Source of the DNA: Gemmatimonadota bacterium
GTDB lineage: Bacteria > ARS69
Reading direction: 5' to 3'
DNA length: 5,243 bases
Assembly (NCBI GenBank): GCA_020431545.1
Contig: JAGQIB010000278.1
Span: forward strand, 1 to 5,243
Shown here: in pieces, positions 1 through 5,243 of the stretch
Layout of the letters: the number at the start of each line of letters is the position of its first letter
How positions within the stretch are numbered: position 1 is the stretch's first letter
The notes under the pieces: model-generated
What the model was told of the DNA's origin: nothing
The model's input: the letters and a program-made list of their open reading frames with translations, nothing else
Database searches by the model: none
Position numbers and translations under genes: made by a program

Positions 1-466
1 CGCACACTCCGGCGATCACGCGATCGGTGACGGAACGTCGCGCCTTCCGCTCGGATCCGAAGCCGAGGGCGGAGCGGGTGCGCGGCCAGATCAGCAGCGC
101 GCCCGCGCCGAGCAGCACGATCGGTGCGAGCACCTCGAAGTGCCAGAACCGGAACGTGTGGCTGCGAAACTCCAGCCCGAACGCGCGGAACAGCAGCAGC
201 GCCCCGAGCCCCATGAGCACCAGACCGAAGATGCGCGTGGCCGGGGCGGCGGGCGTTCCCGGGGACGACCCCGCGGACGTCGCGGTGTCCTCCTCGGGCA
301 GCAGGAAGATCGCCGCCACGTAGGGAATCAGTCCGAATCCGCCCAGCAGCACGGACAGGATCCATACGAGCCGGACGATATTCGCGTCGATGCCGAAGTA
401 CTCCGCGACGCCTCCGCAGACCCCGAACAGGATCTTCTCGTCGCGCGAGCGCACGAGCCGTTTCAA
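1..466 (-). CDS. PspC-domain membrane protein, apparently with tandem PspC domains (3' part cut by window edge)
   Basis: Only the first 155 codons are present; the frame stays open to the left edge. Residues 1-58 form a full PspC domain, with a basic start (KRLVRSRDEK), the FGVCGG turn at 14-19, AEYFGID at 21-27, a hydrophobic segment at about 31-56 and a closing LLPEE. A low-complexity Ala/Pro/Ser/Thr linker follows at 61-77. Two membrane segments come next, at about 79-97 and 111-127, spaced like the LiaI/LiaF-type membrane hairpin. From residue 144 the pattern RRSVTDRVIAGVC restarts a PspC domain and is cut by the edge. PspC proteins are inner-membrane partners in the phage-shock and envelope-stress response, while LiaF-like regions occur in cell-wall stress sensors. 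The role here is inferred from those families. The TTG start is chosen because it gives the canonical PspC N-terminus, overlaps the upstream permease stop as TTGA, and follows a purine-rich tract. Confidence 0.9.
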   Translation of the reverse strand, partial: MKRLVRSRDEKILFGVCGGVAEYFGIDANIVRLVWILSVLLGGFGLIPYVAAIFLLPEEDTATSAGSSPGTPAAPATRIFGLVLMGLGALLLFRAFGLEFRSHTFRFWHFEVLAPIVLLGAGALLIWPRTRSALGFGSERKARRSVTDRVIAGVC

Positions 467-1320
467 GCGTCTTCCCCCCTTTCCCCCGGGTTCCCGATCA
501 CCGTTCTCGGGTCGAGCGCGTCCCGTACCGCGTCGCCCAGCAGGTTCAAGGATAGTACCGACAACGCGAGCATCAGACCCGGGAACACCGAAACCCAGGG
601 CGCCGACGTCAGGTAGTCCTTCCCGGCCGACACCATCGCGCCCCAGCTCGCGGCCGGCGGCTGCGCGCCGAGGCCCAGGAACGAGAGGCTCGACTCGGCC
701 AGGATCGTGGTGGCGACGCCCATGGTGAACGATACGAGCAAAGGGTTCAAACAGTTCGGGGCGACGTGGCGCCACAGGATCCGCGGCCAGGGGACGCCGA
801 GCGCCAGCGCCGCCTGGACGTACTCGGACTCCCGGACCCGCATCGCCTCCGAACGCACGAGGCGCGCGACCTCCGCCCAGCCCACGATGCCGAGCGCCAC
901 CAGGAGCAGCGTGATCCCCGGCTCGAACGCCGCCGTGATGCCGATGAGCAGCAGCAGCGACGGAAACGCGAAGAAGACGTCGGCGGTGCGCATGATCACG
1001 GAGTCCGCGAGTCCTCCTCGGAACCCCGCGAACAGGCCGAGGATCCCCCCGACCAGAACCGACACGAGGCGGGCGGTCAGCCCGATGCCGAGCGAGAGGC
1101 GGGCTCCGTAGAGAGTTCGCGAGAGGACGTCGCGGCCCTGGTGATCCGTACCGAACGGGTGGTGCCAGCTCGGCGCCGCGAGCCGCTCGTCCAGCGAGCC
1201 GGCCAGCGGGTCCGGAGCGATCCAACCGGCCAGCGCCGCGGCGAGGACGAGCGCCAGGAGCACGACCGTCCCGATCCGCGCCACCGGATCCGCGCGCAGC
1301 CGGCGCCCCACGCGATTCAC
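463..1320 (-). CDS. dppC: Peptide-type ABC transporter permease, DppC/OppC family
   Basis: This 285-residue inner-membrane protein is one half of the membrane channel of a peptide/nickel-family ABC importer. A first membrane helix lies at about 17-35 and is followed by an Ala-Pro-Asp segment. HPFGTDHQGRD at 54-64 is the hallmark of the DppC/OppC N-terminal region. Further helices lie at about 80-100, 115-150, 195-215 and 240-265. The cytoplasmic EAA loop that docks the ATPase is at about 165-196 (SEYVQAALALG, then PRILWRHVAPN). The protein ends with the usual DALDPR plus a short hydrophilic tail. The GTG start overlaps the stop of the DppB-type gene by four bases and follows a clear GGAGG. 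Its partner is the permease just upstream. The family is certain, but opp, dpp, app and similar systems cannot be told apart here, so the symbol is by family. Confidence 0.95.
   Translation of the reverse strand: MNRVGRRLRADPVARIGTVVLLALVLAAALAGWIAPDPLAGSLDERLAAPSWHHPFGTDHQGRDVLSRTLYGARLSLGIGLTARLVSVLVGGILGLFAGFRGGLADSVIMRTADVFFAFPSLLLLIGITAAFEPGITLLLVALGIVGWAEVARLVRSEAMRVRESEYVQAALALGVPWPRILWRHVAPNCLNPLLVSFTMGVATTILAESSLSFLGLGAQPPAASWGAMVSAGKDYLTSAPWVSVFPGLMLALSVLSLNLLGDAVRDALDPRTVIGNPGERGEDA
471..487 (-). promoter_or_regulatory. Purine-rich ribosome binding tract for the PspC gene
   Basis: On the minus strand this is an unbroken run of 17 purines containing AGGGGGGAAG. It ends four bases before the TTG start at 466, and its six-G core lies about seven bases upstream. 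It is also coding sequence for the last residues (GERGED) of the permease. It supports the TTG start and suggests that the PspC gene can recruit ribosomes itself as well as by coupling. Confidence 0.55.
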
Positions 1321-2264
1321 GCGGACCTCCGCGCGGCGAGCCGGTGCCGGATCCTCGGATCGAGCCAGCCGTACGCGAGATCCACGGCGAGATTCGCGAG
1401 CACGAACACCACCGAGAGGAACAGCACCGTTCCCTGGATCGCCGGGAAGTCGCGGCGCAGGATCGCCTGCAGCGCGTACTGCCCCACTCCCGGCCACGCG
1501 AAGATCGACTCGGTGAGCACCGAGCCCGAGAGGTAGCTGCCGAAATCCAGCCCGATCAGCGTGATCACCGGCACGAGCGCGTTGCGCAGCGCGTGGCGAC
1601 CGACGACCGCGCCCTCGCGCAGGCCCTTCGCGCGGGAAGTACGCACGTAGTCCGCGCCGAGCACGTCGAGCAGACTCGCCCGCGTCATGCGCGCGATGAC
1701 GGCGGCCGATCGCACCCCCAGCGTGACGGCCGGCAGGATCAGCGTACGCGGATCGAGATCCACGTAGCCCGAGGGCGGCACCCAGCGCAATCGCAGTGCG
1801 AACAACCACAGCAGCAGGATCGCGGAGACGAAGACCGGCGTGGAGATCCCGCCGAGCGCGAGAAGCATCGAGAGTCGATCCGCGAACCGCCCCCGCGCGA
1901 TCAGCGCGGCGACGCCGAGCGCGATGCCGAGAAACGTCGCGAGCCCCATGGACGCCGTCGCCAGCAGCAGCGTACGCGGGAACCGCTCGGCGAGCTCCTG
2001 CGCGACCGGGCGTCCGGTGGCGAACGACGTGCCGAGGTCCCCGCGGACGAGGCGGCCGACGAAGGAACCGAACTGCACGGGCAGCGGGCGATCCAGCTTC
2101 AGCTCGTGCCGGATGCGCGCGAGATCCTCCTCGCGGTAGCGCTCTCCCGCCAGCGCCCGCGCGGGGTCGCCCGGCAGCAGGTACGACAGCACGAACGCCA
2201 CCGCCGCCACGCCGAGCAGCACCGGCGCGAGCAGCAGCAGACGACGCGTCGCGTAGCCGATCAC
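1317..2264 (-). CDS. dppB: Peptide-type ABC transporter permease, DppB/OppB family
   Basis: This 315-residue inner-membrane protein is the other half of the importer channel and has the usual length for the family. The N-terminus is classic: a short basic segment (YATRRLL), then one long helix at about 8-30 ending in LLPGDPA. A periplasmic part follows, with LDRPLPVQF and GDLGTSF. The five remaining helices come after it. The EAA loop that contacts the ATPase is at about 203-232 (DYVRTSRAKGL, then RHALRNALVP). The conserved SIFAWPGVGQYALQAI segment and a closing WLDPRIR end the protein. The GTG start overlaps the TGA stop of the binding-protein gene by four bases (GTGA). Only a weak GGA lies upstream of it, so translation probably depends on coupling. 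It pairs with the DppC-type permease that follows. The exact substrate subclass is not resolved. Confidence 0.96.
   Translation of the reverse strand: MIGYATRRLLLLAPVLLGVAAVAFVLSYLLPGDPARALAGERYREEDLARIRHELKLDRPLPVQFGSFVGRLVRGDLGTSFATGRPVAQELAERFPRTLLLATASMGLATFLGIALGVAALIARGRFADRLSMLLALGGISTPVFVSAILLLWLFALRLRWVPPSGYVDLDPRTLILPAVTLGVRSAAVIARMTRASLLDVLGADYVRTSRAKGLREGAVVGRHALRNALVPVITLIGLDFGSYLSGSVLTESIFAWPGVGQYALQAILRRDFPAIQGTVLFLSVVFVLANLAVDLAYGWLDPRIRHRLAARRSA
1326..1330 (-). promoter_or_regulatory. Shine-Dalgarno sequence for the DppC-type permease
   Basis: A perfect GGAGG on the minus strand lies five bases before the GTG at 1320 and inside the end of the DppB-type gene. It is the clearest ribosome binding site in the window and fixes the permease start. 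Confidence 0.75.
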
Positions 2265-3808
2265 CGGGATCCGTCGCCCCGCAGTCGCACGTCCAGCCAG
2301 CGTTCGGCCGCCGGGACCGCGGACGGGCGATAGCCGTCGACACGGTCCGACACGAGCGACTCCTGCACGGGATGCCAGAGGTAGATCCAGGGGGCGTCGG
2401 CGTGAATGCGCACGTCGAGGTCCTCGGCGAGACGCGCGCGCGCTTCCGGATCCGCGGTGCGCTCGAGCCGGTCGAGATCCGCGTCGACGTCCGCGCGCCG
2501 GTACCGCGCGCGATTCCCGCCGCCGCCGATGTTGCGCGAGTGGAACAGCGGAACGAGGAAGTTCTCCGGGTCCGGATAGTCGGCGTACCAGTTGATGAAG
2601 AACGCGTCCGTGTCGCCCGCATCGATCGACGCCTTCAGCGCGCTCCAGTCGCGACGGCGAATCACGGAGCGGATTCCCGCCTCGGCGAGATCCGCCTGCA
2701 CCGCCTCCAGGACCTGCGACGCGAACGGGCTCGGCCGCTGCCAGAGCTCCAGCTCCCAGGAATCCGGAACGTTCGCCTCGTCGAGCAGGCGGCGAGCGAG
2801 CGCCACGTCGTGCTCGAACGGCTCGCCGGCGCCGCCGCCCGGCAACGTCGGCGGCACGGCGCCGACGGCGCGCACTCCTCGTCCTCCCAGCACCTTCGCG
2901 AGAATCCGGTCGACGTTCACCGCATGGTTCAGCGCCCGGCGCACGCGCGGATCCGAGAGCACCGGGTCCTCCGTGTTCAGCCCCACGTACTCCGTGACGA
3001 GCGCGACCTGACGCACGAGACGCGGATCGCCCTGGAATCGATCCGCCTGCGACGACGGCACTTCGAGCACGTCGAGGCGTCCCGTCTCCCACTCCGCGAT
3101 CCGCGTGAACTCCTCCGGGAGGATCCGCACCGCGATCCGCTCGACGCCGGGCGCCGGTCCCGACCAGTGGGGATTCCGCGCGAACGTCAGGTGCGAGTCG
3201 CGCACCCGTTCCTCCACTCGCCACGGACCCGTGGCGATCGTCCCGTCCGGCTCCGCGCCGGCCGGTACCACGGCCGCGTTCGGCATGGCCAGCAACGCGA
3301 GGAACGCCGCGGCCGGGCGGGACAGCGTGATCGTGACCACGCCCTCCTCGGCGGTGAGCCCCCGGATCGTGTCCGCCTCGCCGCGGCGGAACGCCTCCGC
3401 GCCCTCGATCGTCTCGAGCACCCAGGTGCGGGGCGACGCCGTCTCGGGCGCGAGCAACCGCCGGAAGCTCGCGACCACGTCGGCGGCGCCGACCGGGCGC
3501 CCCGCGGAGTCCTTCGCGGCCGGGTCCAGTTCGAACCGGTAGCGGAGACCATCGTCCGAGACGGTCCAGCGCGCGGCCAGGGCCGGGCCGATCGTGCCGT
3601 CGGCGCGGAACGCCACGAGGCCCTGGTACACGAGCGAGACGGCGTTCGCGCCGACCACGTCGACGACCTTCGCGGGGTCGAGAGTGGCCGGGTCCGAGGA
3701 CCACGCGAGGTGGAGCGTGGAGACATCTCGATCCGGGGTCGCCTGGCATCCGCCGAGGGCCAGGCCGGCGAACAGGACGAGAAGACGGACGGCGCGCGAG
3801 CGGCTCAC
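2261..3808 (-). CDS. Lipoprotein substrate-binding protein of a peptide-type ABC importer (SBP family 5)
   Basis: This 515-residue protein should capture substrate outside the inner membrane and hand it to the two permeases encoded just downstream. Residues 1-20 are a lipoprotein signal with Arg 3, 5 and 8, a hydrophobic core, and the lipobox LGGC with Cys 21 as the lipidation site. The mature protein shows family 5 landmarks in order: SSDPATLDP at 37-45, YQGLVAF at 61-67, AADVVASF at 108-115, ATGPWRV at 192-198, YVGLNTEDPVLSDPRVRRAL at 274-293 and ADYPDPENFL at 409-418. By alignment from memory, Asp 410 sits where E. coli OppA has Asp 419, which binds the peptide amino group, so a peptide substrate is favoured. 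The usual FxDG segment is changed (KDSAG at 99-103). The GTG start is chosen because it yields the signal peptide and overlaps the upstream stop as GTGA. Residue +2 is Gln, not the Asp that marks inner-membrane retention in E. coli. Confidence 0.95.
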   Translation of the reverse strand: MSRSRAVRLLVLFAGLALGGCQATPDRDVSTLHLAWSSDPATLDPAKVVDVVGANAVSLVYQGLVAFRADGTIGPALAARWTVSDDGLRYRFELDPAAKDSAGRPVGAADVVASFRRLLAPETASPRTWVLETIEGAEAFRRGEADTIRGLTAEEGVVTITLSRPAAAFLALLAMPNAAVVPAGAEPDGTIATGPWRVEERVRDSHLTFARNPHWSGPAPGVERIAVRILPEEFTRIAEWETGRLDVLEVPSSQADRFQGDPRLVRQVALVTEYVGLNTEDPVLSDPRVRRALNHAVNVDRILAKVLGGRGVRAVGAVPPTLPGGGAGEPFEHDVALARRLLDEANVPDSWELELWQRPSPFASQVLEAVQADLAEAGIRSVIRRRDWSALKASIDAGDTDAFFINWYADYPDPENFLVPLFHSRNIGGGGNRARYRRADVDADLDRLERTADPEARARLAEDLDVRIHADAPWIYLWHPVQESLVSDRVDGYRPSAVPAAERWLDVRLRGDGSR

Positions 3809-5040
3809 TCGTCCATTTCGAAGAACTCGCCCGTACCGGCATAGTCCACGAACAGGAAGCGCGCCGGTGGCGAGTCGTACTCCCACAGCTCCGAGGCGGG
3901 AACCTCGTCGCCCGGAGGACGGACGGATCGCCGATCCGGTCTCCCCCGGCGCAGCAACACCTTGCCGCGATCCGTCAGCCATCCGTGCGAGTGGAACGGC
4001 TCGCGAAACCAGGTGGCCGCGAGCGCGATCGACTCCTCGAGTCTTTCGCGGGACTCCGGACCGTTTCGCACGGCCTCCCGACTCCAGAAATCGTCCAGTG
4101 CGGTCCGCCACGCTTCCTCCCCGTGCGCGGCCGCGAGGGAGGCGCGCTCCTCCGGGGCCACGATCCCCACGATCTCCAGCGTGCGGTCCCGGTCCGAGCG
4201 GAACCACTCTTCCCCGGGCCGCACGTCGATCTCCCGAACCCGCACGCCGCCGCGCATTCCGTCGACCTCGACCTCGAGGCGATGACGCCCCGGCCCCAGC
4301 TCGTCGACGGGAAGGGGCAGGTCGAGAAGCACGTCTCCGCGGGTCACCCGGACGACCGAGTCCGCCTCCGCGGTGGAGTTCTCCGGACCGGTGATCCGGA
4401 CCCGCACCCGGAAGTCGCCGCTCACCCCGCTCGCGGGATGGAGGAGCGTGCGCACCCGGTGCCCGGTGTCCCCGAGCCGGACCAGCGCTCCGGGATCGGG
4501 CTCCACGCCCTTCTCCGTGTACCGCACCAGGCTGACGTCGCCAAGCGCGATCCGGAGGTCGGCCGTGTCGCCCTCCACGTGCCCCTGCACGCGGGAGGCG
4601 AGGCCGCCCTGACGGTCGCGGACCTCGATTCGCGCGTCGAAGTCTCCCGCCGGGATCCGCAGCCGGACCTCCCCCCGAGCGAAGCGCGACGGATCCCGGG
4701 TCTCCGCGAAGTCGTCGAGCCGCACGCGACGCTCCCAGACGTCGCCTCCCACCTGCCGGTTCTTGCGCAGGCAGACGACGCTCACGTCGTAGCGGGCGCG
4801 GTAGTATCCGAGCTCCTGCCGGAACACGAGCTGGGCGACGGGGATCTCCCACACCACGGTCACGTCGAGCTTCGCTTCGTCGGCGGGGAACGCCTCGACG
4901 TCGGCGAGGAAGAAGGGCTTGCCGAGCGCCCGCGCCGGGAAGTCGTCCGCCGCCGCGGCGGGCGACGTCGCGGGGCCCGGACCGGGCCCCAGTGCGAGTG
5001 CGAGCACGAGCCCCACCCCGACGGCGGCCCGCTGGCTCAA
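3805..5040 (-). CDS. Exported GWxTD-domain protein
   Basis: This 411-residue protein has a Sec-type signal peptide: Arg 4, a hydrophobic core at about 6-17, a Gly-Pro repeat, and a likely cleavage after Ala-Ala-Ala near 29-31. It has no lipobox cysteine. The middle (about 40-300) is beta-rich, with ELGYYRARYDVSV near the start of the mature part, and resembles the beta-sandwich region usual in GWxTD proteins. The C-terminal GWxTD domain begins with the helical DFWSRE segment at 317. It carries GWLTDRGKV at 353-361 and RRGRPD at 364-369, and closes with ELWEY at 384-388 and FLFVDYAGTGEF. The domain name comes from this motif; its biochemical function is not established, so I give none. The upstream NE/DPxP signature usual before GWxTD is not obvious. 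TTG is chosen as start because it alone gives a basic N-region and overlaps the upstream stop as TTGA; GTG codons 9 and 12 would remove that region. It overlaps the next gene as GTGA. Confidence 0.9.
   Translation of the reverse strand: MSQRAAVGVGLVLALALGPGPGPATSPAAAADDFPARALGKPFFLADVEAFPADEAKLDVTVVWEIPVAQLVFRQELGYYRARYDVSVVCLRKNRQVGGDVWERRVRLDDFAETRDPSRFARGEVRLRIPAGDFDARIEVRDRQGGLASRVQGHVEGDTADLRIALGDVSLVRYTEKGVEPDPGALVRLGDTGHRVRTLLHPASGVSGDFRVRVRITGPENSTAEADSVVRVTRGDVLLDLPLPVDELGPGRHRLEVEVDGMRGGVRVREIDVRPGEEWFRSDRDRTLEIVGIVAPEERASLAAAHGEEAWRTALDDFWSREAVRNGPESRERLEESIALAATWFREPFHSHGWLTDRGKVLLRRGRPDRRSVRPPGDEVPASELWEYDSPPARFLFVDYAGTGEFFEMDE
4972..4990. repeat. Perfect GC-only inverted repeat in the GWxTD signal-peptide region
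   Basis: Nine-base arms (GGGGCCCGG and CCGGGCCCC) flank a single base, so the practical hairpin has eight pairs and a three-base loop. It codes for the Gly-Pro repeat after the signal-peptide core. It may be only a by-product of Gly-Pro codons, but as RNA it would be a very stable stem about 50-70 bases inside the gene. Confidence 0.6.
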
Positions 5041-5243
5041 GGAGCCCCCGTGGGGGCGTCCCGGCCGACGCGCTCGTCCGACTCGATCCGCCCGTCGCGC
5101 AGGCGGACGATCCGGTGAGCCCGGCGCGCGACGTCCTCCTCGTGCGTCACGAGGATGATGGTCTGGCCGCCCGACTGGAGCGTCGCGAACAGCTCGAGGA
5201 TCTCGTCGCCGGTGCGTGTGTCGAGGTTCCCGGTGGGCTCGTC
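5037..5243 (-). CDS. ABC transporter ATP-binding protein, MacB/LolD/FtsE-type (C-terminal 68 residues; 5' part cut by window edge)
   Basis: The visible part starts inside Walker B with the catalytic DE pair and continues through the D-loop as DEPTGNLD. It then has TRTGDEILELF, the switch histidine in IILVTHE (His at visible residue 34), and a closing RIVRLRDGRIESDE. The PTGNLD sequence followed by TGDEI is typical of the MacB/LolD/FtsE branch, whose members power lipoprotein release, tripartite efflux or cell-division complexes with FtsX-type permeases. It is unlike the OppD/OppF ATPases that drive peptide importers. Walker A and the signature motif lie outside the window. Its permease partner is not visible; in this family it is often encoded next door, here presumably to the right. 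The stop overlaps the TTG start of the GWxTD gene as TTGA. The family branch is well supported, but the exact system is not. Confidence 0.92.
   Translation of the reverse strand, partial: DEPTGNLDTRTGDEILELFATLQSGGQTIILVTHEEDVARRAHRIVRLRDGRIESDERVGRDAPTGAP
5044..5057. repeat. GC-rich inverted repeat just upstream of the GWxTD start codon
   Basis: Six-base arms (GCCCCC and GGGGGC) are separated by two bases; a realistic RNA form is five pairs with a four-base loop. It ends four bases before the TTG start and contains the only G-rich ribosome-binding candidate. It is also coding sequence for the last residues of the ATPase. Confidence 0.5.

Noticed and set aside
1321..2622. Upstream extension of the DppC-type permease frame
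   Set aside because: It overlaps the DppB-type permease out of frame and has no domain. GGAGG and the GTG at 1320 mark the real start.
2265..3842. Upstream extension of the DppB-type permease frame through the binding-protein gene
   Set aside because: It is low-complexity Arg/Gly-rich sequence in a shifted frame of a clear gene. The permease family begins at the GTG at 2264, just before its first membrane helix.
1796..3844. Very long plus-strand open frame (about 680 codons) opposite the binding-protein and permease genes
   Set aside because: Its product is Arg/Ala/Pro-rich with no recognisable domain. The opposite strand carries well-conserved families over the same span. Long antisense frames are expected in such GC-rich DNA, where stop codons are rare.
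4382..4400. Two copies of the palindrome TCCGGA spaced by seven bases, considered as an operator
   Set aside because: It lies deep inside the GWxTD coding region with no start or promoter near it. GC-rich six-base palindromes are common by chance in this composition.
3809..4852. Upstream extension of the binding-protein frame, which stays open for about 350 more codons
   Set aside because: The extension is Arg/Gly/Pro-rich and overlaps the GWxTD gene out of frame. The GTG at 3808 gives a textbook lipoprotein signal peptide, so the extension is not part of the protein.
3985..5118. Plus-strand open frame of about 377 codons opposite the GWxTD gene
   Set aside because: It has no domain, no plausible ribosome binding site and a His/Arg/Pro-rich composition typical of antisense shadows, while the minus strand has a clear GWxTD gene.
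1..5243. Searched by eye for promoters, terminators, tRNA, CRISPR arrays, insertion-sequence ends and attachment sites
   Set aside because: There is no intergenic space, no T-rich run after a stem, no regularly spaced repeat and no tRNA-like cloverleaf. Frequent GATCC-containing words reflect codon use, not a repeat family.

Overview
The window is a tightly packed, strongly GC-rich bacterial segment. All six genes I can support lie on the minus strand, so transcription runs from the right edge to the left edge. In order of transcription they are: (1) the C-terminal 68 residues of a MacB/LolD/FtsE-type ABC transporter ATPase; (2) an exported 411-residue protein with a C-terminal GWxTD domain; (3) a lipid-anchored family 5 (oligopeptide/dipeptide type) substrate-binding protein; (4) a DppB/OppB-type permease; (5) a DppC/OppC-type permease; and (6) the N-terminal 155 residues of a PspC-domain membrane protein that runs off the left edge.

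There is no intergenic DNA. At each of the five junctions the stop codon of one gene overlaps the start codon of the next by four bases, as GTGA or TTGA. None of the five visible starts is ATG: three are GTG and two are TTG. This points to one polycistronic message with translational coupling along its length. No promoter, terminator, RNA gene, CRISPR array, mobile element or attachment site is visible. The operon's promoter must lie beyond the right edge and its terminator beyond the left edge.

The organism is probably a high-GC Gram-negative-type bacterium. GWxTD proteins are known mainly from Bacteroidota, Acidobacteriota, Gemmatimonadota and related candidate phyla, and the high GC favours the latter groups (for example Gemmatimonadota or Eisenbacteria-like lineages). 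This placement is an inference from one marker domain and base composition.

Functionally, genes 3 to 5 form the capture and membrane parts of a peptide-type ABC importer. The two dedicated OppD/OppF-type ATPases normally found with it are not in the window. The importer core is instead flanked by a poorly understood GWxTD protein and a LolD/MacB-like ATPase upstream, and by a PspC protein downstream. The PspC protein appears to carry two PspC domains around a LiaI/LiaF-like membrane hairpin. The reading I favour is an envelope-maintenance operon joining peptide uptake to membrane-stress sensing. The gene contents and couplings are seen directly; the shared function is inferred.
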